A stretch of 64,000 nt of DNA from assembly GCA_904063045.1 (NCBI GenBank), contig CAJFCJ010000003.1, positions 2,029,106-2,093,105 of the forward strand, read 5' to 3'. The notes below the pieces were generated by a model that worked only from the letters and a program-made list of their open reading frames with translations, did no database searches and was not told the DNA's origin. Source of the DNA: Dimorphilus gyrociliatus. Lineage: Eukaryota; Annelida; Polychaeta; Dinophilidae. A program made the position numbers and the translations under genes. Numbering within the stretch: the first letter of the stretch is position 1; every line of letters begins with the position of its first letter. This document shows positions 1-11,754 of this stretch, in pieces.

Positions 1-1893
1 GGTTGTGCTTCTTTAATTCAAAAAATAAATGCGGAAGTACCGAGACATAGGTTAACATTCATGAACATAATTGTAAAATCTTTTAAAAAAATATCTAAGT
101 AAATGAAAAAATAACATTAAAATATTTATTGCAACTGTTCAATAGGCTTATTCTCTTTTTTTTTCGTTATCTTTTCTTTAAAATAAAAAAGAACGATAAT
201 TAGATGTTTTATACTAGAGAGCATCGTCTCAAATAAGCATGTAAATAAACGTTAAAAAAACGATAATGCGTGCCAGGAATTAAAGAGCTTTAACCAATAG
301 AATCATTAGTTGTTTTTGTTTTTTCTTTCTATCTCTTTTCCATGAGGTTCAAAGGATCGAAAGAAACTTAATCAAACATAATAAATTTTTAATTGTCAAA
401 GAAATAAACTGATAATGTAAATACAAAAAAAAAACGAAAATGAAATAAAAGTATGGAAAACATTAGGCTATATCGTATTACAAAGCTTCGCAATGTTAAG
501 TCACTAATGATTTGAATATCCGCCTCGAGCACTCATCGAATGAGATCTACCCACGTTAAGCAAACTCGTTCAAAAAATTTTGAACAATAAAACACCAAAT
601 AATCCGAAAGGGATTATCTGTGAGAATGTGTGAGAAAATACCGGAAATAAAACTCTCTTAATTTGCATATCGGCGTCAAACATATTTACACATATATATC
701 AACATATATATATATATATATTTAAATGCGTCAAATAAGGCCTAAACACGTTTCGCAAACTCGCGCCAACAATAAGAGAAAAAAAATCTGAAACGCGGAT
801 TATCGGTGAGAAGGAACATGTAAAATCAACAAAGCCTTATGGCGCATTTTCGGCTAGCAAATCCGTGTGTTTTTTGGCACCTTTGTGCGCGTAATTCGAG
901 CCGAACACGTCGTAATTATTCCAACACGTTCTAGGTGCACGTTTTGCTAAGGCACTTTCAATAACTGATCCGAACCTATTCAAATATATCATGTCTTCGT
1001 CTCCTTTAAAGGAGTGCTTGTCAGTGAGTAATGTACCATTGGCTATTACATAACGATTTAGCATTAACATAATAGACACTCAACTGAACTCATATTATGG
1101 GATTTTTACGACTTTTTATGTAATTCCAGTCTTACAGCGTATCACAGAGCATTTCGCCGACAAAGACGTGTTCTTAGTCCGCGTAATGCGCTTAGCGCTA
1201 ATTTTTTTACATTACCCTAATAACTATCAAAGAAAGGGGTCGTTGAAATTTTCATAGTCACGAGCTTCTCACAGCAAGAAATGGCATTTTTCACTTAGTC
1301 GCTTAAATATGTGGTAAGCTGAATAAACGCCCTGAGCGTCACTTCTCCGACGCCTTATTTGCCGAAACGCGAGACGGTCTCGGTCAATACACTAAAGTCG
1401 AGAGTTCTATTTGATCTGGATCGGGCGTCCCTTTTTTCTATTAGAAAAGGTGCGAAAATGAATAGGTCATGTGACTTGACAATCAAGCTTTCGGTTATAT
1501 TTCACACAGGCCCCGGATATAAGTTATTTTTTTCAAATAAGTATTTCCCTTTCATTCAGTGTGTTGTAAACAGATAATTGGTTGATTTCTCCGAGGCATC
1601 CTTCAAAGTTATGAAGGCGACATTTAGAGAAAATTAGATTTATAACTATGCTAATTACCTAATATTCTAAATAATTACTCCCACGAGATAACGATTTGAA
1701 ATTAATAGACTAAATCCTCTTAACGATGCGCCATCTTTGTTTGTTTGCTAATCGATTGGGGATGATCTGTAAACTGAACGAAGATGGAATGGGTGTATTT
1801 TGCGCGATTTACGAGAGTCATGACTATTTTAAGCGTCTAAATCATTTCTTCCAAGATTTAATAATTAAAGCTTTATTTGTCATTTTCCAACAG
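1..1893. other. AT-rich region upstream of the Dmbx gene, no firm gene
   Basis: No conserved coding sequence is recognisable here. It contains a short (TA)n run near 700-722 and a reverse-strand open stretch (about 837-1070, see its own entry). The missing first exon of the Dmbx gene should lie here, or further left. A GCGCCATCTTTG element at 1728-1739 is the reverse complement of the AAGATGGCG motif that recurs near gene starts in this window. Confidence 0.5.
837..1070 (-). CDS. Possible small secreted or terminal-exon ORF (unrecognised)
   Basis: A reverse-strand reading frame from an ATG at 1070 to a stop at 837 would give about 77 residues. The C-terminal half has a basic pair (AKRAPR) before a segment with one cysteine (RTCWNNYDVFG) and a lysine pair near HKGAKKH, loosely like a peptide precursor. 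There is no convincing signal peptide from this ATG. A splice acceptor (gaatag before GTTCGG) lies inside it, so it may be the last exon of a gene lying to the right, or chance. No family is recognised. Confidence 0.25.
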   Translation of the reverse strand: MLMLNRYVIANGTLLTDKHSFKGDEDMIYLNRFGSVIESALAKRAPRTCWNNYDVFGSNYAHKGAKKHTDLLAENAP

Positions 1894-3136
1894 GCCAAGT
1901 TTAAATTTGCAACCAAACTTTCTCCAATCATCAGTTCAATGTGCTATTTCGCCTTTCTACGGCCACCAACCTGCTTCGTTGCATACATTAACTTTGGCGG
2001 AGCGTCTTGCTGGTGAATATTTTTTAAATAAAACTAAAACATGTAAGCATGTTAATAAATTATAATTTTCAAGCAGATATCATCGTTGAAGCCCGGTATG
2101 GTGCTCAAAGGAAACAACGTCGGTCAAGGACAGCATTTACTAATGCTCAACTAACAGCTCTTGAAAAAACGTTCGCAAAAACTCACTATCCCGATGTGGT
2201 TATGAGGGAGCGTTTAGCCATGATGACTCATCTGCCAGAATCAAGAATTCAAGTGTGGTTTAAAAATCGGCGAGCAAAATTTAGAAAGAAGCAGAGGGGA
2301 AGTAAACAAATTCAAAATGTTCCAAAGGAAAGAGATGAGGAAAAGAAGGAAGATTCCGAAGGTAAGGGGATAAAGTAAGGGTAATTCTAAGCTGCGCTGT
2401 AGGGGCTTTACATAGCCGCCAGATTGATTCTTTCCCTTTCGAAAAAGGATTCAGATGAATTTCAGACTTTTTCCTAATAACTAAAGAGCCCTCAAAAAGC
2501 TAGCACTTAGCACAGCAGAGTCTAAATATTCTTATTAACGTATGCATTATGCATTATGCCTAACGTATAAGCTTATCATTAAATAGTATTAAGTACTAAA
2601 TTTATTTTAAAAACTTTGAAAAAGTCTTAAGCGCAATAAAGGAATGTGTAGAAAAATATTTTTTATCCTAATTTAAATATTGAATGTTTTTCCCAGAAAA
2701 ATTTAGTTCTAAATCGGATGACAATGACGAGGAGGCCAAGAGTGATACTTCTGAAACATCACCAACTAAATCAGATTCAAATCAGAGTGAATTATTTTTC
2801 TCAAATAGCTCAGGTAAATTCGGATGAATAATTTTCTCATTTTCTTATTATAGAAATTTTTTATTAGCCAACGCAAGACCTTCCGTCAATCCACAATTCT
2901 TCAGTAGTCCTCAAATGAATCTACTGGAACAGCAAATGACGCAACCAGCACTTAACCTACTTCAGCGTCACCTACTAACTCAAAGCGGTTATTTGAGTTG
3001 GCCATCTTCAATCTCTTCACCCCTGCCTGTGCCGTCTGCGAACTTTCCACTATTTGGAAGTTCTGTTTTGAATGGAAGAAATTCATCTTCACTTGGGTTT
3101 TTTCCCACAACTAATCGGCAAAAAAGTAATCCATAA
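1894..3136 (+). CDS. Dmbx: Dmbx paired-type homeobox transcription factor (5' exon not found)
   Basis: Coding exons are read as 1894-2012, 2077-2361, 2697-2813 and 2868-3136. Just before the homeodomain is LTLAERLA joined across a 64-bp intron to DIIVEARYG, which is diagnostic of vertebrate Dmbx1. The homeodomain ([19 protein letters not shown] to [14 protein letters not shown]) also matches Dmbx and carries lysine at the paired-class specificity position (VWFKNRR). The factor should act in the nucleus; in other animals Dmbx patterns the anterior brain. Downstream comes an acidic serine-rich linker, then a glutamine/leucine/serine tail. The tail lacks the OAR motif that ends vertebrate Dmbx. 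Exon 1894-2012 begins with the third base of a codon, so at least one upstream exon with the start codon is missing. AATAAA at 3181 may be the poly(A) signal. Confidence 0.88.
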
Positions 3137-3716
3137 AAGAAAAGACGTAACGGCGAAGTAACTTACTTCCAAAGTTGTAGAATAAATATTCACAAGAAAA
3201 AAAACTCTTTTTTCATAATTCAGTTTGTATTTTATTAGTTTATTTCTGTCTTTAAGCAAAAAAAAAATGATAAAAAAATGTCCTAAATTACCTGAAAATT
3301 CTCTTTCTAGCTGATAGATAATGATGTTATCACACAGTATGAATATTTAACTGCACATAAATTAGCTATTGAGATTTATTTCAAATTTTGATCTTTGTAA
3401 TATGTAGTTTATTGTCATTGTTAAAGACTTTATTATAGTGACCTATAAAATACCGTATACTATACTTAAAGAGAAAAAAACCAAATATTTAACATTACTA
3501 TTTCTATTGCTTTTTTTCTCTTAATTAAATATTCTTAGCTTATTGGTTTTAAAGAAAATTAATAAATTAACTTGATTTCTACGATGTCTGTCGATAATTT
3601 TCTTCAGTGTATAGACTTTTAAAAGGGATTTTTTTAAATCAGAAAGATGGCGTTGTTATACATATCTGACTGTTTCGCTAATAGTTGACAGTCTGTGATC
3701 TTTCTAACAGCGCAAA
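3137..3716. other. Intergenic: Dmbx 3' UTR and SelL promoter
   Basis: AT-rich sequence with no coding signal. It holds the probable Dmbx polyadenylation signal (AATAAA at 3181-3186) and, 65 bases before the SelL start codon, an AAGATGGCG element at 3644-3652. Confidence 0.5.
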
Positions 3717-4688
3717 ATGCCTATTTCCAGCCCTGATGAGCTGGAAACGGCGCTGGTAGATCTTACTAACAACATGGAAAAGGTATTAGAAACCACAATG
3801 TCAATTTGGAATGAAACAAAAGACGTTTATGAATTTATAAAAAATCCAGGAAAATTAAGTAAAATGGGAAGTCTTATCGGACTTTACCACCAGTTTTTCA
3901 TTCATTGCGAAATAGGTAGTCTAATGGACTTAGAAAGGATCTTTAAACAGTTTTATACAAAATTATCAGTTCAGGAAGCAGTTGCAGGTGTGTTTTAAAT
4001 ATACTGTATTTATTTATCTTTTCCATTCTATCACTTGATAGACTACGACTTCGTTGAAAGAAAATGGAACAGATTTCTTGAAAATATTGATGATAAACTA
4101 AATCCATCTTATTATAGAATATCTACTGTAAACTCCATTGCACCAATAGAAACACGGTTAAAATCTCTAGATGGACAAACTGTTTTATTAAAAAATCTTG
4201 TTGAAAAAAGTTCAAGTACTGTCTTGGTCCTATTAAGACATCTTGCTTGAGTTCCGTGACGTCGACATGTCGTCGAACTTACTAACAATATGCATAAATT
4301 TTCAAACTTGGAAACAAACATCATTGTTATTTCGTTTAGTGGAATGGAAGGTGTTAAACTTTGGAAGAGAGACACCGGTTGTGAATTTCCAGTTTTTGTT
4401 GACGAAGAGAGGATTCTTTACAAGACAATTGGTCTAAAAGTGACTGTTGCAAAAGTTTGGAGCTCAACTTCATTAGGTTACTACGCCGAAGTCTTAACTA
4501 ATGGTGGAAAATTAATTAGCCCCTATTCTAACATAAAAGATGACCCTAATCAAATGGGCGGCAACGTGATAATTGATAATACAGGAGTTTATCGATTTAT
4601 TTATAAAAGCAAAACGCCACAAGACAGACCTAGCATGGAAGAATTAGAATCGTCAATTAAATCCTTGCATATTGTTAGTCGAATTTAG
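3717..4688 (+). CDS. SELENOL: Selenoprotein L-type protein with UxxU diselenide motif
   Basis: Two exons, 3717-3987 and 4042-4688, separated by a 54-bp intron, give 305 residues. In exon 2 the frame is continuous except for two TGA codons at 4248-4250 and 4257-4259, reading LRHLA-U-VP-U-RRH (Sec160 and Sec163). Sequence after them stays protein-like in the same frame to a TAG stop at 4686-4688. Upstream TVLLKNLVEKSSSTVLVLLR and downstream NIIVISF and FPVFVDEERILYKTIGL are typical of the peroxiredoxin-like/AhpC-TSA thioredoxin fold. A UxxU redox pair in this fold defines SelL, in which the two selenocysteines form a diselenide. A matching SECIS lies just after the stop. A conventional gene finder would end the protein at 4250 or split it. 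Family assignment comes from the motif and fold; the partner substrate is unknown. Confidence 0.88.
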
Positions 4689-4699
4689 ACTGAATAACA

Positions 4700-4769
4700 G
4701 TATTGAGTCGAATGACAATCGAATATGAAAATCAATTGATGTATTCGATTTGATAATCTATTCCAATAC
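4700..4769 (+). promoter_or_regulatory. SECIS element of the SelL gene
   Basis: It lies 12 bases after the stop. The core is ATGA at 4712-4715, a perfect 9-bp helix AATCGAATA (4717-4725) with TATTCGATT (4742-4750), an apical loop starting TGAAAA, and TGAT at 4751-4754. This gives the non-Watson-Crick UGA/GA quartet, with the loop adenines about 12 bases above it, as SECIS elements require. A lower helix GTATTG (4700-4705) with CAATAC (4764-4769) supports it. It should recruit SBP2 for Sec insertion at both UGAs. Confidence 0.88.
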
Positions 4770-4818
4770 ACCATTTTTAAAATTAGGTAAAATAAAAAAA
4801 ACTTTGTATAAAAAAAGT

Positions 4819-7800
4819 TCACTTGCAAATTCCGTTCAAGTATAACGTGGCACTTCCTTTTTCGCAGTAGCAAACCATTCGAGCTGTATATTCCCCCGCT
4901 ACTGGTGGGGAGAAAGTGACAGGCAAACTTAAAAAATGCCCGTTTCTGATTGTAACATTCGAACATTTTAAAGAGAAAGGTTCGGAAGGTTTATCAAAAG
5001 TCATTTTTACGGATTTTTTACAACGATTCTTAATGGCCAGCTTTTTAGTTTCGGATTTACCAATACTTGTACAAAAATCAACCGAATTAGGACCGATTGA
5101 AACACCTTGTATAACAGTTGTTGAATCCGTCGATTGAGAAGATGGTGGTACAGATCTAGCAGGGGCCGTAGCTGATAATAATTCAAACGATTCTCCTTTC
5201 AACGTCACTCTTGAAACACTAGTTTTCCATCTATTCTTGCATTTTACTTCCCATGTTTGAGTAAATAATCCAGAGTCCAGAGGTCGAAATTGAACAGTTA
5301 TCTGATTACAAAAACAATACTATTAAAAATAGTAGTTCCTTATATTTAGTACTTTTACCTTACAAGTAGAGTTACCCTGAGCGATACCTGCTACTTTTGA
5401 AAACTGAAAAACAACGTAAGTCACTCGAAAATAGTCTCGACTGTTAGATGCTTTTGAATAAGGGGGAGCGAAAGGACTCAAACTCCATTCTACAATATCT
5501 GTTGTGGTATTCTGTAACTCAAATTCTAACTCCTCAAGCCTGCCAGATTTAGCACGACCAAAGTCAACCATTGGTTGAAAAACGAGTAGAGAAGAATTTG
5601 AGGCTACATTGGTTGGTGCTGCCTTTCGAGAGTCATGGCGATGTTGTGTCGGAGTGGTCTGACTGCCTTCAACAATTTCGACGTCAAATTTCTAAAAAAC
5701 ATACAGATTAATGATGATAAATGAAAAAAGGAAAATCTTTGTAAAGCAAACCTTTGTCTCTTTATTGCAAACAACGAATACGGAGCCTGTCCACGGAAAT
5801 GTTGTAATATCAGCATCTTCGACAACAGAAGCCCTTAATGCAACTGAGGATTTTGGTGAGATATGACCTTTTCCAGGATATATATTAATTGTATGAGCAG
5901 GCCAGTTTGCGTCGAATCGTAAAGTATGAGATGAAGAATTTATAAGTTTTACAGTACTACAGCCTAAATCAGATATTTTGTTTGAACTAATTGATATGGA
6001 TTTGGGTTCTAGTTGCCAAGATGGTTCATCAGTTTCCCAATAAGCAGGTGGCAACTCCGTATCTTTGGATGAGTCACGTCTAATAGTTGCGCTTAGCATC
6101 CTTGCTTCTTCAAGAGCTGTAACATCATGAGAAGCCTGTAGTGGCTGAAATCGTTGTGTGTCGTTTAGATCAAAGGTTATCAAAAACTTTATCCTTTTCA
6201 AGTCTTGAATAAAAGTCTTAGAGTCAATACGAATTCTAGAAGGAAGCGACTTTTCGGCTGTACAAGAATCCTCATTTCTAAAGTTTCCTGTAAAATTCGT
6301 ATCCGCAAGAATATCATCTCCTTTTATATGAGATCCTGAGCCGTAAGTTTTTTTAAGCATCCTCCTTGCGAATTCCTCCCCATAAAAAACGCACAAAACT
6401 CCACATACAGACTGTTTATCAACAACGAACATCTCATCTACCTTCAATTTGATTTGAATTTCCTTTACTTGATTGGGTAACAGGCAAAATTCATAATTTT
6501 CCAACTCAATGTGTTCAAACTTTTCTTGACAGTCAGTGTCTCTAAATGCCAATATTTTATTGAAAGAGCACATATTTCCTGCATTTTTTAAAGTCAGGTA
6601 GCATGTGCCTTTTCCATCGGGCCGTATAGTTTCAATTTGTATCATCCCGAAACCATTGTCTGGTCGAAATCTGGTTCCAGGAGCGACAAGTTCAGCGGAA
6701 CCAGAGTAGGCATACAACGGTAAAAAACAATTCGTGTGCCAAGATTCCTTAACGGACAGGCCCCCTTCTATGAATATATTTTCCAATTTGCCTGACTGAT
6801 TAGAACAGGAAAGGCTGATTTCTTCTCCTTTATTAGGGGAAAGTACTAGTTCATCAGTACTCTCTACTTTAAATCCGGAACCGCTTTGATGTTTGACACT
6901 CAATCGTATATCGACTTTCTTTTGACTAGTTGTTTTCAATATTAGTTCTCTCCTCTTAAGCTCTCCTTTCGTGATTCTACCAAACATAAGAGAATTCTTA
7001 TTGGCTTCAATAGTTGGAATTGGTTTAACAATTGCCATTGCATCTATTTCAAAATCTTTATCTCCAGGCTTTCTCCTTAGAACTATAGCACTTTTAATTT
7101 CTGAATTTTCTTCTTCATTTCCAATACAGCTAAATTTGACAGTAATTTCACATTCGTCTTTCGGATTTAGTCTGAAATCGTTAGGTTCAACACGGAAGCA
7201 ATTATTCTCAGACATAGTATTAACCTCAATGGGTATAGTTCCAGAATTTTTTACCCTAAATTTCTGTCTAGAAATACTCTCTTTTTCTCTCTTTCCTTCA
7301 AAGACTATAAAACGCAAACTTCTTGTATTTGTATGCAATATAGGACTTCCGACTAATGCCTTTAAAGATATTCTTCCCAAATTTAATGAACTACCAGGTG
7401 TATCTAAATCCAGAGAGAGTATTGCATTCAATTGTAAAGGATTCTGATTTAGGGCGTCCACTAAGGAACATGTACAAAACACAAAGATATGGAGAACATT
7501 TGCGTCAGGTCTTGAATTGTCAGCCTTTGGAATGACGTAGCTGTCAGTCGTCGGTCGATTCACGTTCGAAGGAGCAAAATAAAAATGTTTTGAATTTTCT
7601 ATAGTTAATTTAACAGGTAGATCACATTTAGAATAATTTCTTAAGGTTAAAAACTTATTTTCACACACATCCCAACACAAGTTTCCGAAATTTAATTCAG
7701 CAGAAGGGGCAACTTCTATAACAGGTAGTTCAGCTTCAGCAGAAATATATACATAAGTAGCAAACCCTGAAGTGGTGTTTCTTTTTGCAGCTGGAACAAC

Positions 7801-10137
7801 TTCAATTCGAATCTCTCCGACATATAGACCAGCAATTTTTGGAACAAATAAAATTCTTACGTCACGGGTACACCCAGGCTCTATAGTGTCACTGCTCTTA
7901 AATAAAAATGGAACTTCCGAATCTGAAAGTGTTTTACTATCCAGGGTTATTTTGCTGGCAAACAAGGAAACTGACAACCATCGAGAAGTAGGATTTGTAA
8001 TGGAAATTAAACTACTGATACTCATACCGACACAAACATTACTATCAAATATGAGTTCTTTAGGAATAACATCTATAAAAACTGGTCCACTTGTGTTCGG
8101 AGGGGTACTTAAAACAGCAGGCGTGCTTTGCCACTGAGGAGCGAATGGTGTATCTGGACTTGGAGTATAATACGAATCTTCAGGCGGGAGAAGTCCAATA
8201 CTTAACTTCGTGTCTGGAGCCAATGCTCCCACAGTAAGTTTACTACTTTCAGTTTCATCGTGATATCTTCTATACGAATCATTTGCATTAATAAATCCTG
8301 ATGGCGTCGGTGGAACTTTCATTGTATTAGGAGTGCTAGTCATCTGTTTCTCTCCACTGTTCCTCCTCATGTGCAAACTATGTTCTATTAAATCCTGCTC
8401 TTGTCTCTTGTCTCGTTCTTTCATGCTACCCCTCAAACCTATAGCACTAGGACGAGGCGAAGCCCAATGGCGATCTTCCTCTTTTTCTAAAGCCAGTTCT
8501 ATCTCTTTCTTTATGGCTTCTACTGTTGAGTGAGGTATCTTTTTTTTCTCACTCCTCTCTACCGATGCTTTTTTGGATTTTATCAATATTTCGATAAGCT
8601 TTTGAATATCATCTTCTTGATCAATAACTTCATCTGTTAAATTTTGTGAGGTAACAGGATTTTCCAGCGATAAATGAGGCTCATTCGTCTGATTTGACCA
8701 CACAGATGTAGTTGATGTAATTTTACTATCTCCTGAATCTTTTCTGGTGCAATCGTCAGACGGCTTCGATTCAAGACTTTCAGTACTTAATCGGCAAACT
8801 TTCTCGGAATTGCAAGAGAGGCGATGTTCACTCCATTTAGAATCGTTGAATACATCACTATTATTCATATGGTTATCTAAAGGGGTAGGTGTCAATGGTC
8901 TCTTGAATGGATCAACTTCATCCTCATAATCTAATGCTTTAATACAATTCTCTTTGTCATCACCCTCATTGCTTTCTTTATAAGATGTAGGTTGGTCAAT
9001 GAGCGGGGTGGCTTGTCGATGGACAGGTGGAGAAACTATTTCCTTTCCCCAGCTGGGTCGTCTTATTAGATCATTAGCAGTAAGCGAGCCTAGAGGTTCC
9101 GACTTGCTAAACACAGCAGCTTGAAAAGCCTTTTGACCATCAATTTTATCAGATGATGTATACCATTCTTCCCACGAGGCAGCAGTATGCGTTGATCCAC
9201 CCAAAAATTTCGAAACTTCACAGCTATCGTCCTGCTCCTCCGATTCAAGAAATTGTCTCTGTATAATTTATAACTAAAAAAAATGATTTGGTAAAAACAA
9301 CACATTACTTCTAGAACTGGATGATCCTGTTTTACTTGTTCTTCGTCAGCATCGAATATCGCTTCGTAATTTTCGCCTGTTAATAATCAAAGAGTGAACG
9401 AACTAAAATACTATTTAACTAATAAATTACCTGAGCAGAATTTTTCGTCACTTTGCTGAGACATATTTTCACCATTCTCATCAAAAAACCCTCGATCGTC
9501 TGCAAAAAGAAATATTAACACGACTTTTAAAATTATTGAAAAACCTTTACCATATTCCTCACTACCGTCTGATCGCAAATCAATCAGATCCGGTTGAACA
9601 GGTTTTAACGAAACGTTTGTTTTCTCAAACATCATTGAATCCAAACCTCCCTCAAACATAGATGATTGATCTGCTTTGTGATATGTTGGTTGTAAATACA
9701 TAGCAGCCATTCCAGTCTTACTCTGTTTATTATAATTATTATATTGTTATACTTTTATTTTTGTATGTCATCACAGCAAAACAAACTATTAAGTACCTCA
9801 TCAATTGTTTCATCTTTTGATTGCTTTTCAAATATGCTCTTGAGATCCATATCATTTTCGCTATTTTCTTCCATAATTAACTTCCAATCAATTTTAGGGA
9901 GCTTGATTTTTCCTTCAATGAGCGAGGGCTCATTTGAGGCGGTTGCATCTGTATTGTCTTTTAAAAAAGTCATTCAGATGAACTGAAACTATGTAACGTG
10001 ATATATTTCTTACCAAGCGTCGAGAAAGATGAAGTGTCCGCATTTCCTATAAAATCATCTCTGAAATGATGCACACTGACTTTTGAAGATTTCTTTTTCG
10101 TTCAAATGTTGTCTACCTACCCTGAAGCTTCAGCCAT
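4819..10137 (-). CDS. CEP192: Cep192/SPD-2-like centrosomal scaffold protein
   Basis: The gene is read from an ATG at 10137 (MAEASG, 17-bp first exon ending 10121), through small acidic exons near 10015-10061, 9790-9957, 9553-9731, 9440-9500 and 9312-9381, then one giant exon (about 5754-9258), exons near 5360-5692 and 4819-5300, to a TGA stop. The N-terminal third is low-complexity and acidic with WEEWYTSSDKIDG. From about 8100 leftward the protein is a series of immunoglobulin-like MSP/ASH beta-sandwich domains (for example VFIDVIPKELIFDSNVCVG and SAELNFGNLCWDVCENK), ending in two more such domains with ITVQFRPLDSG. That layout, and the centrosomal SPD-2/Cep192 family, are the best fit; these proteins recruit Plk4, Plk1/Aurora A and pericentriolar material. 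Another ASH-domain protein is possible. Its 3' end converges on SelL. Confidence 0.68.
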
Positions 10138-10730
10138 AGTTATATCTGACCGCTACTTGTCAAGTGTTATCAACAAATATTCAACTCGGATAATATTGTT
10201 ACTTGATTAAACTCGTTGTTAGGCTATTATCTGCAAATAAATTTGCATATCACTCAAGCGGCAATATAAACAAAACGAATAACTTATGATTTGAATAAAA
10301 ACTGAAATAATTGAGGTGAACATTTACCTGAAGAACTTTACTAAAATTTTGGTTGCATAGTTAATATTTTTTCCGCTTAGATTTTAAAAAAGTCGTTTTA
10401 AAACGTAAAATTTGATATATCCTCTTCAAAATTTCCTCAATAGCCAGTTCCGAGCTAAATAAATTATTAACTCTGATTGGTCTAAAATGGTCAAACCATG
10501 TCAAGGCGCCATCTTCCGATTTGAAAAAACGCGCGAAATAGACCAACCAGTTTCATGCGAAGTATTCCTACGACCATGTGGTTACAAAATATCAAGTACG
10601 ACTGAGAATAATTTTATTTATATTGACTTCAGTGTATTTAAATTAATATGAGCCCTTTATTAAACTTCAATTTTTTCACTTGCATAACGTAGTGGAGTTT
10701 TAATGTTATTAACTTTTTCATACATTAGGT
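10138..10730. other. Intergenic between Cep192 start and NXT-A stop
   Basis: No gene is seen. It contains GGCGCCATCTTCC at 10505-10517, the reverse complement of the recurrent AAGATGGCG element. Confidence 0.5.
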
Positions 10731-11307
10731 TTAACCAATTAGTCGGAGTGAACAACTCAATATCTTCCATGTGTTATTGTCAACTGCTAGCATAAATTGC
10801 GAACTAAAAAGCTGCCTATGTCCATAGTCAAATATCACCACACCACCAACTGACACTAGTGTCATTGAGCTCTGAATTGCGTCTGAAAAATTGATATTTA
10901 ATTTGGACTTTTTGTACGCTAAATACAAACCAAAGTTAAGAGAAGTTACTGGTTGCACGTCAACAACGTCTACCATATGTTGCGACTCCGGTAAGTTTTG
11001 AATAAAGCTTGCAACATGTCCTCCTTTGATCGCTGCACCACACCATAGAAGTTCAGAGGTCGGTAGAAAGAATCTACCTATAATCTATTCAAAGTTGTAA
11101 TGATTATTCTGGAGAAAAAGATTCTAAAAAGAAGTTTTTACATGTCTCTGACGGTCAAAACTCTTGTAAAAGAGCTGAACAAACTCGAGTCCGGTTTCAT
11201 TCGCTGTTAAAAAGTCTAATGGGTTCTGTATACGGTAAATTATTTTACAATTTTTGACATCCTAAGATTAATTAGAACTCTACCCTTTCAATTTTCAGCA
11301 TTCTCAT
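10731..11307 (-). CDS. NXT1/NXT2-like mRNA export cofactor, paralog A
   Basis: Four exons: 11284-11307, 11142-11225, 10931-11084 and 10731-10882, with a 48-bp last intron. The product is about 137 residues in the NTF2-like fold. Diagnostic stretches are GLEFVQLFYKSFDRQRH, FFLPTSELLW, VDVVDVQPV, MTLVSVGGVVIFD and FSSQFMLAVDNNTWKILS, which align with human NXT1 (p15), the small partner of the mRNA exporter NXF1/TAP at the nuclear pore. A second copy is 7 kb away at 18118-18708 and shares intron positions. This copy is the more divergent (WCGAAIKGG where the other has WSGEKVTGD), so it may be specialised. Start codon: the first ATG of the 24-bp first exon; the ATG two codons later is equally possible. 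Confidence 0.85.
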
Positions 11308-11754
11308 AAAGTTACTATATCGAAAAAAATGCTACATTAAAATAATTCCTGAATACTATATACCAGTTAATTTTACTGACCCAAAAGACAGTAGCGCTTA
11401 CTGCGGGATTTGCTAGCACTTAATTATTGCTTTCCAAACTATTTTTATGCTTTTAGCGATACCATTAAAAAGTTTAAATCAATTCATAACTTTGGTAAAA
11501 AATTTTTGAATTTCATATTTAAATGTTGAAGAATTTTGGCGAAGAAATTGACTTAATTAAAATTATTAATTGTTAAACTATAACATGACATATAGATGTC
11601 ACTTTGTTGAATAAACTTTTTATTAATTCACACCAATATATAGAATATATTTCAAAAGGATTTTTATTCAATTTATTATGAAAATTATGAGAGAAAAATT
11701 ACAGTTGACACTTTAATACTTTTCACTTTTATTTCTTAACAGAATTTTCTGAAC
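11308..11754. other. Intergenic between NXT-A and HROB
   Basis: AT-rich sequence, presumably the NXT-A promoter and the HROB 3' UTR. No coding signal or repeat is seen. Confidence 0.5.

Noticed and set aside
4248-4259. Nonsense mutations or pseudogene in the SelL gene
   Set aside because: The frame continues with a conserved thioredoxin-fold sequence, the two TGAs have the exact UxxU spacing, and a SECIS follows the stop.
6971-8137. Plus-strand open stretches opposite the Cep192 giant exon
   Set aside because: They are antisense shadows of the coding exon with no domain-like sequence.
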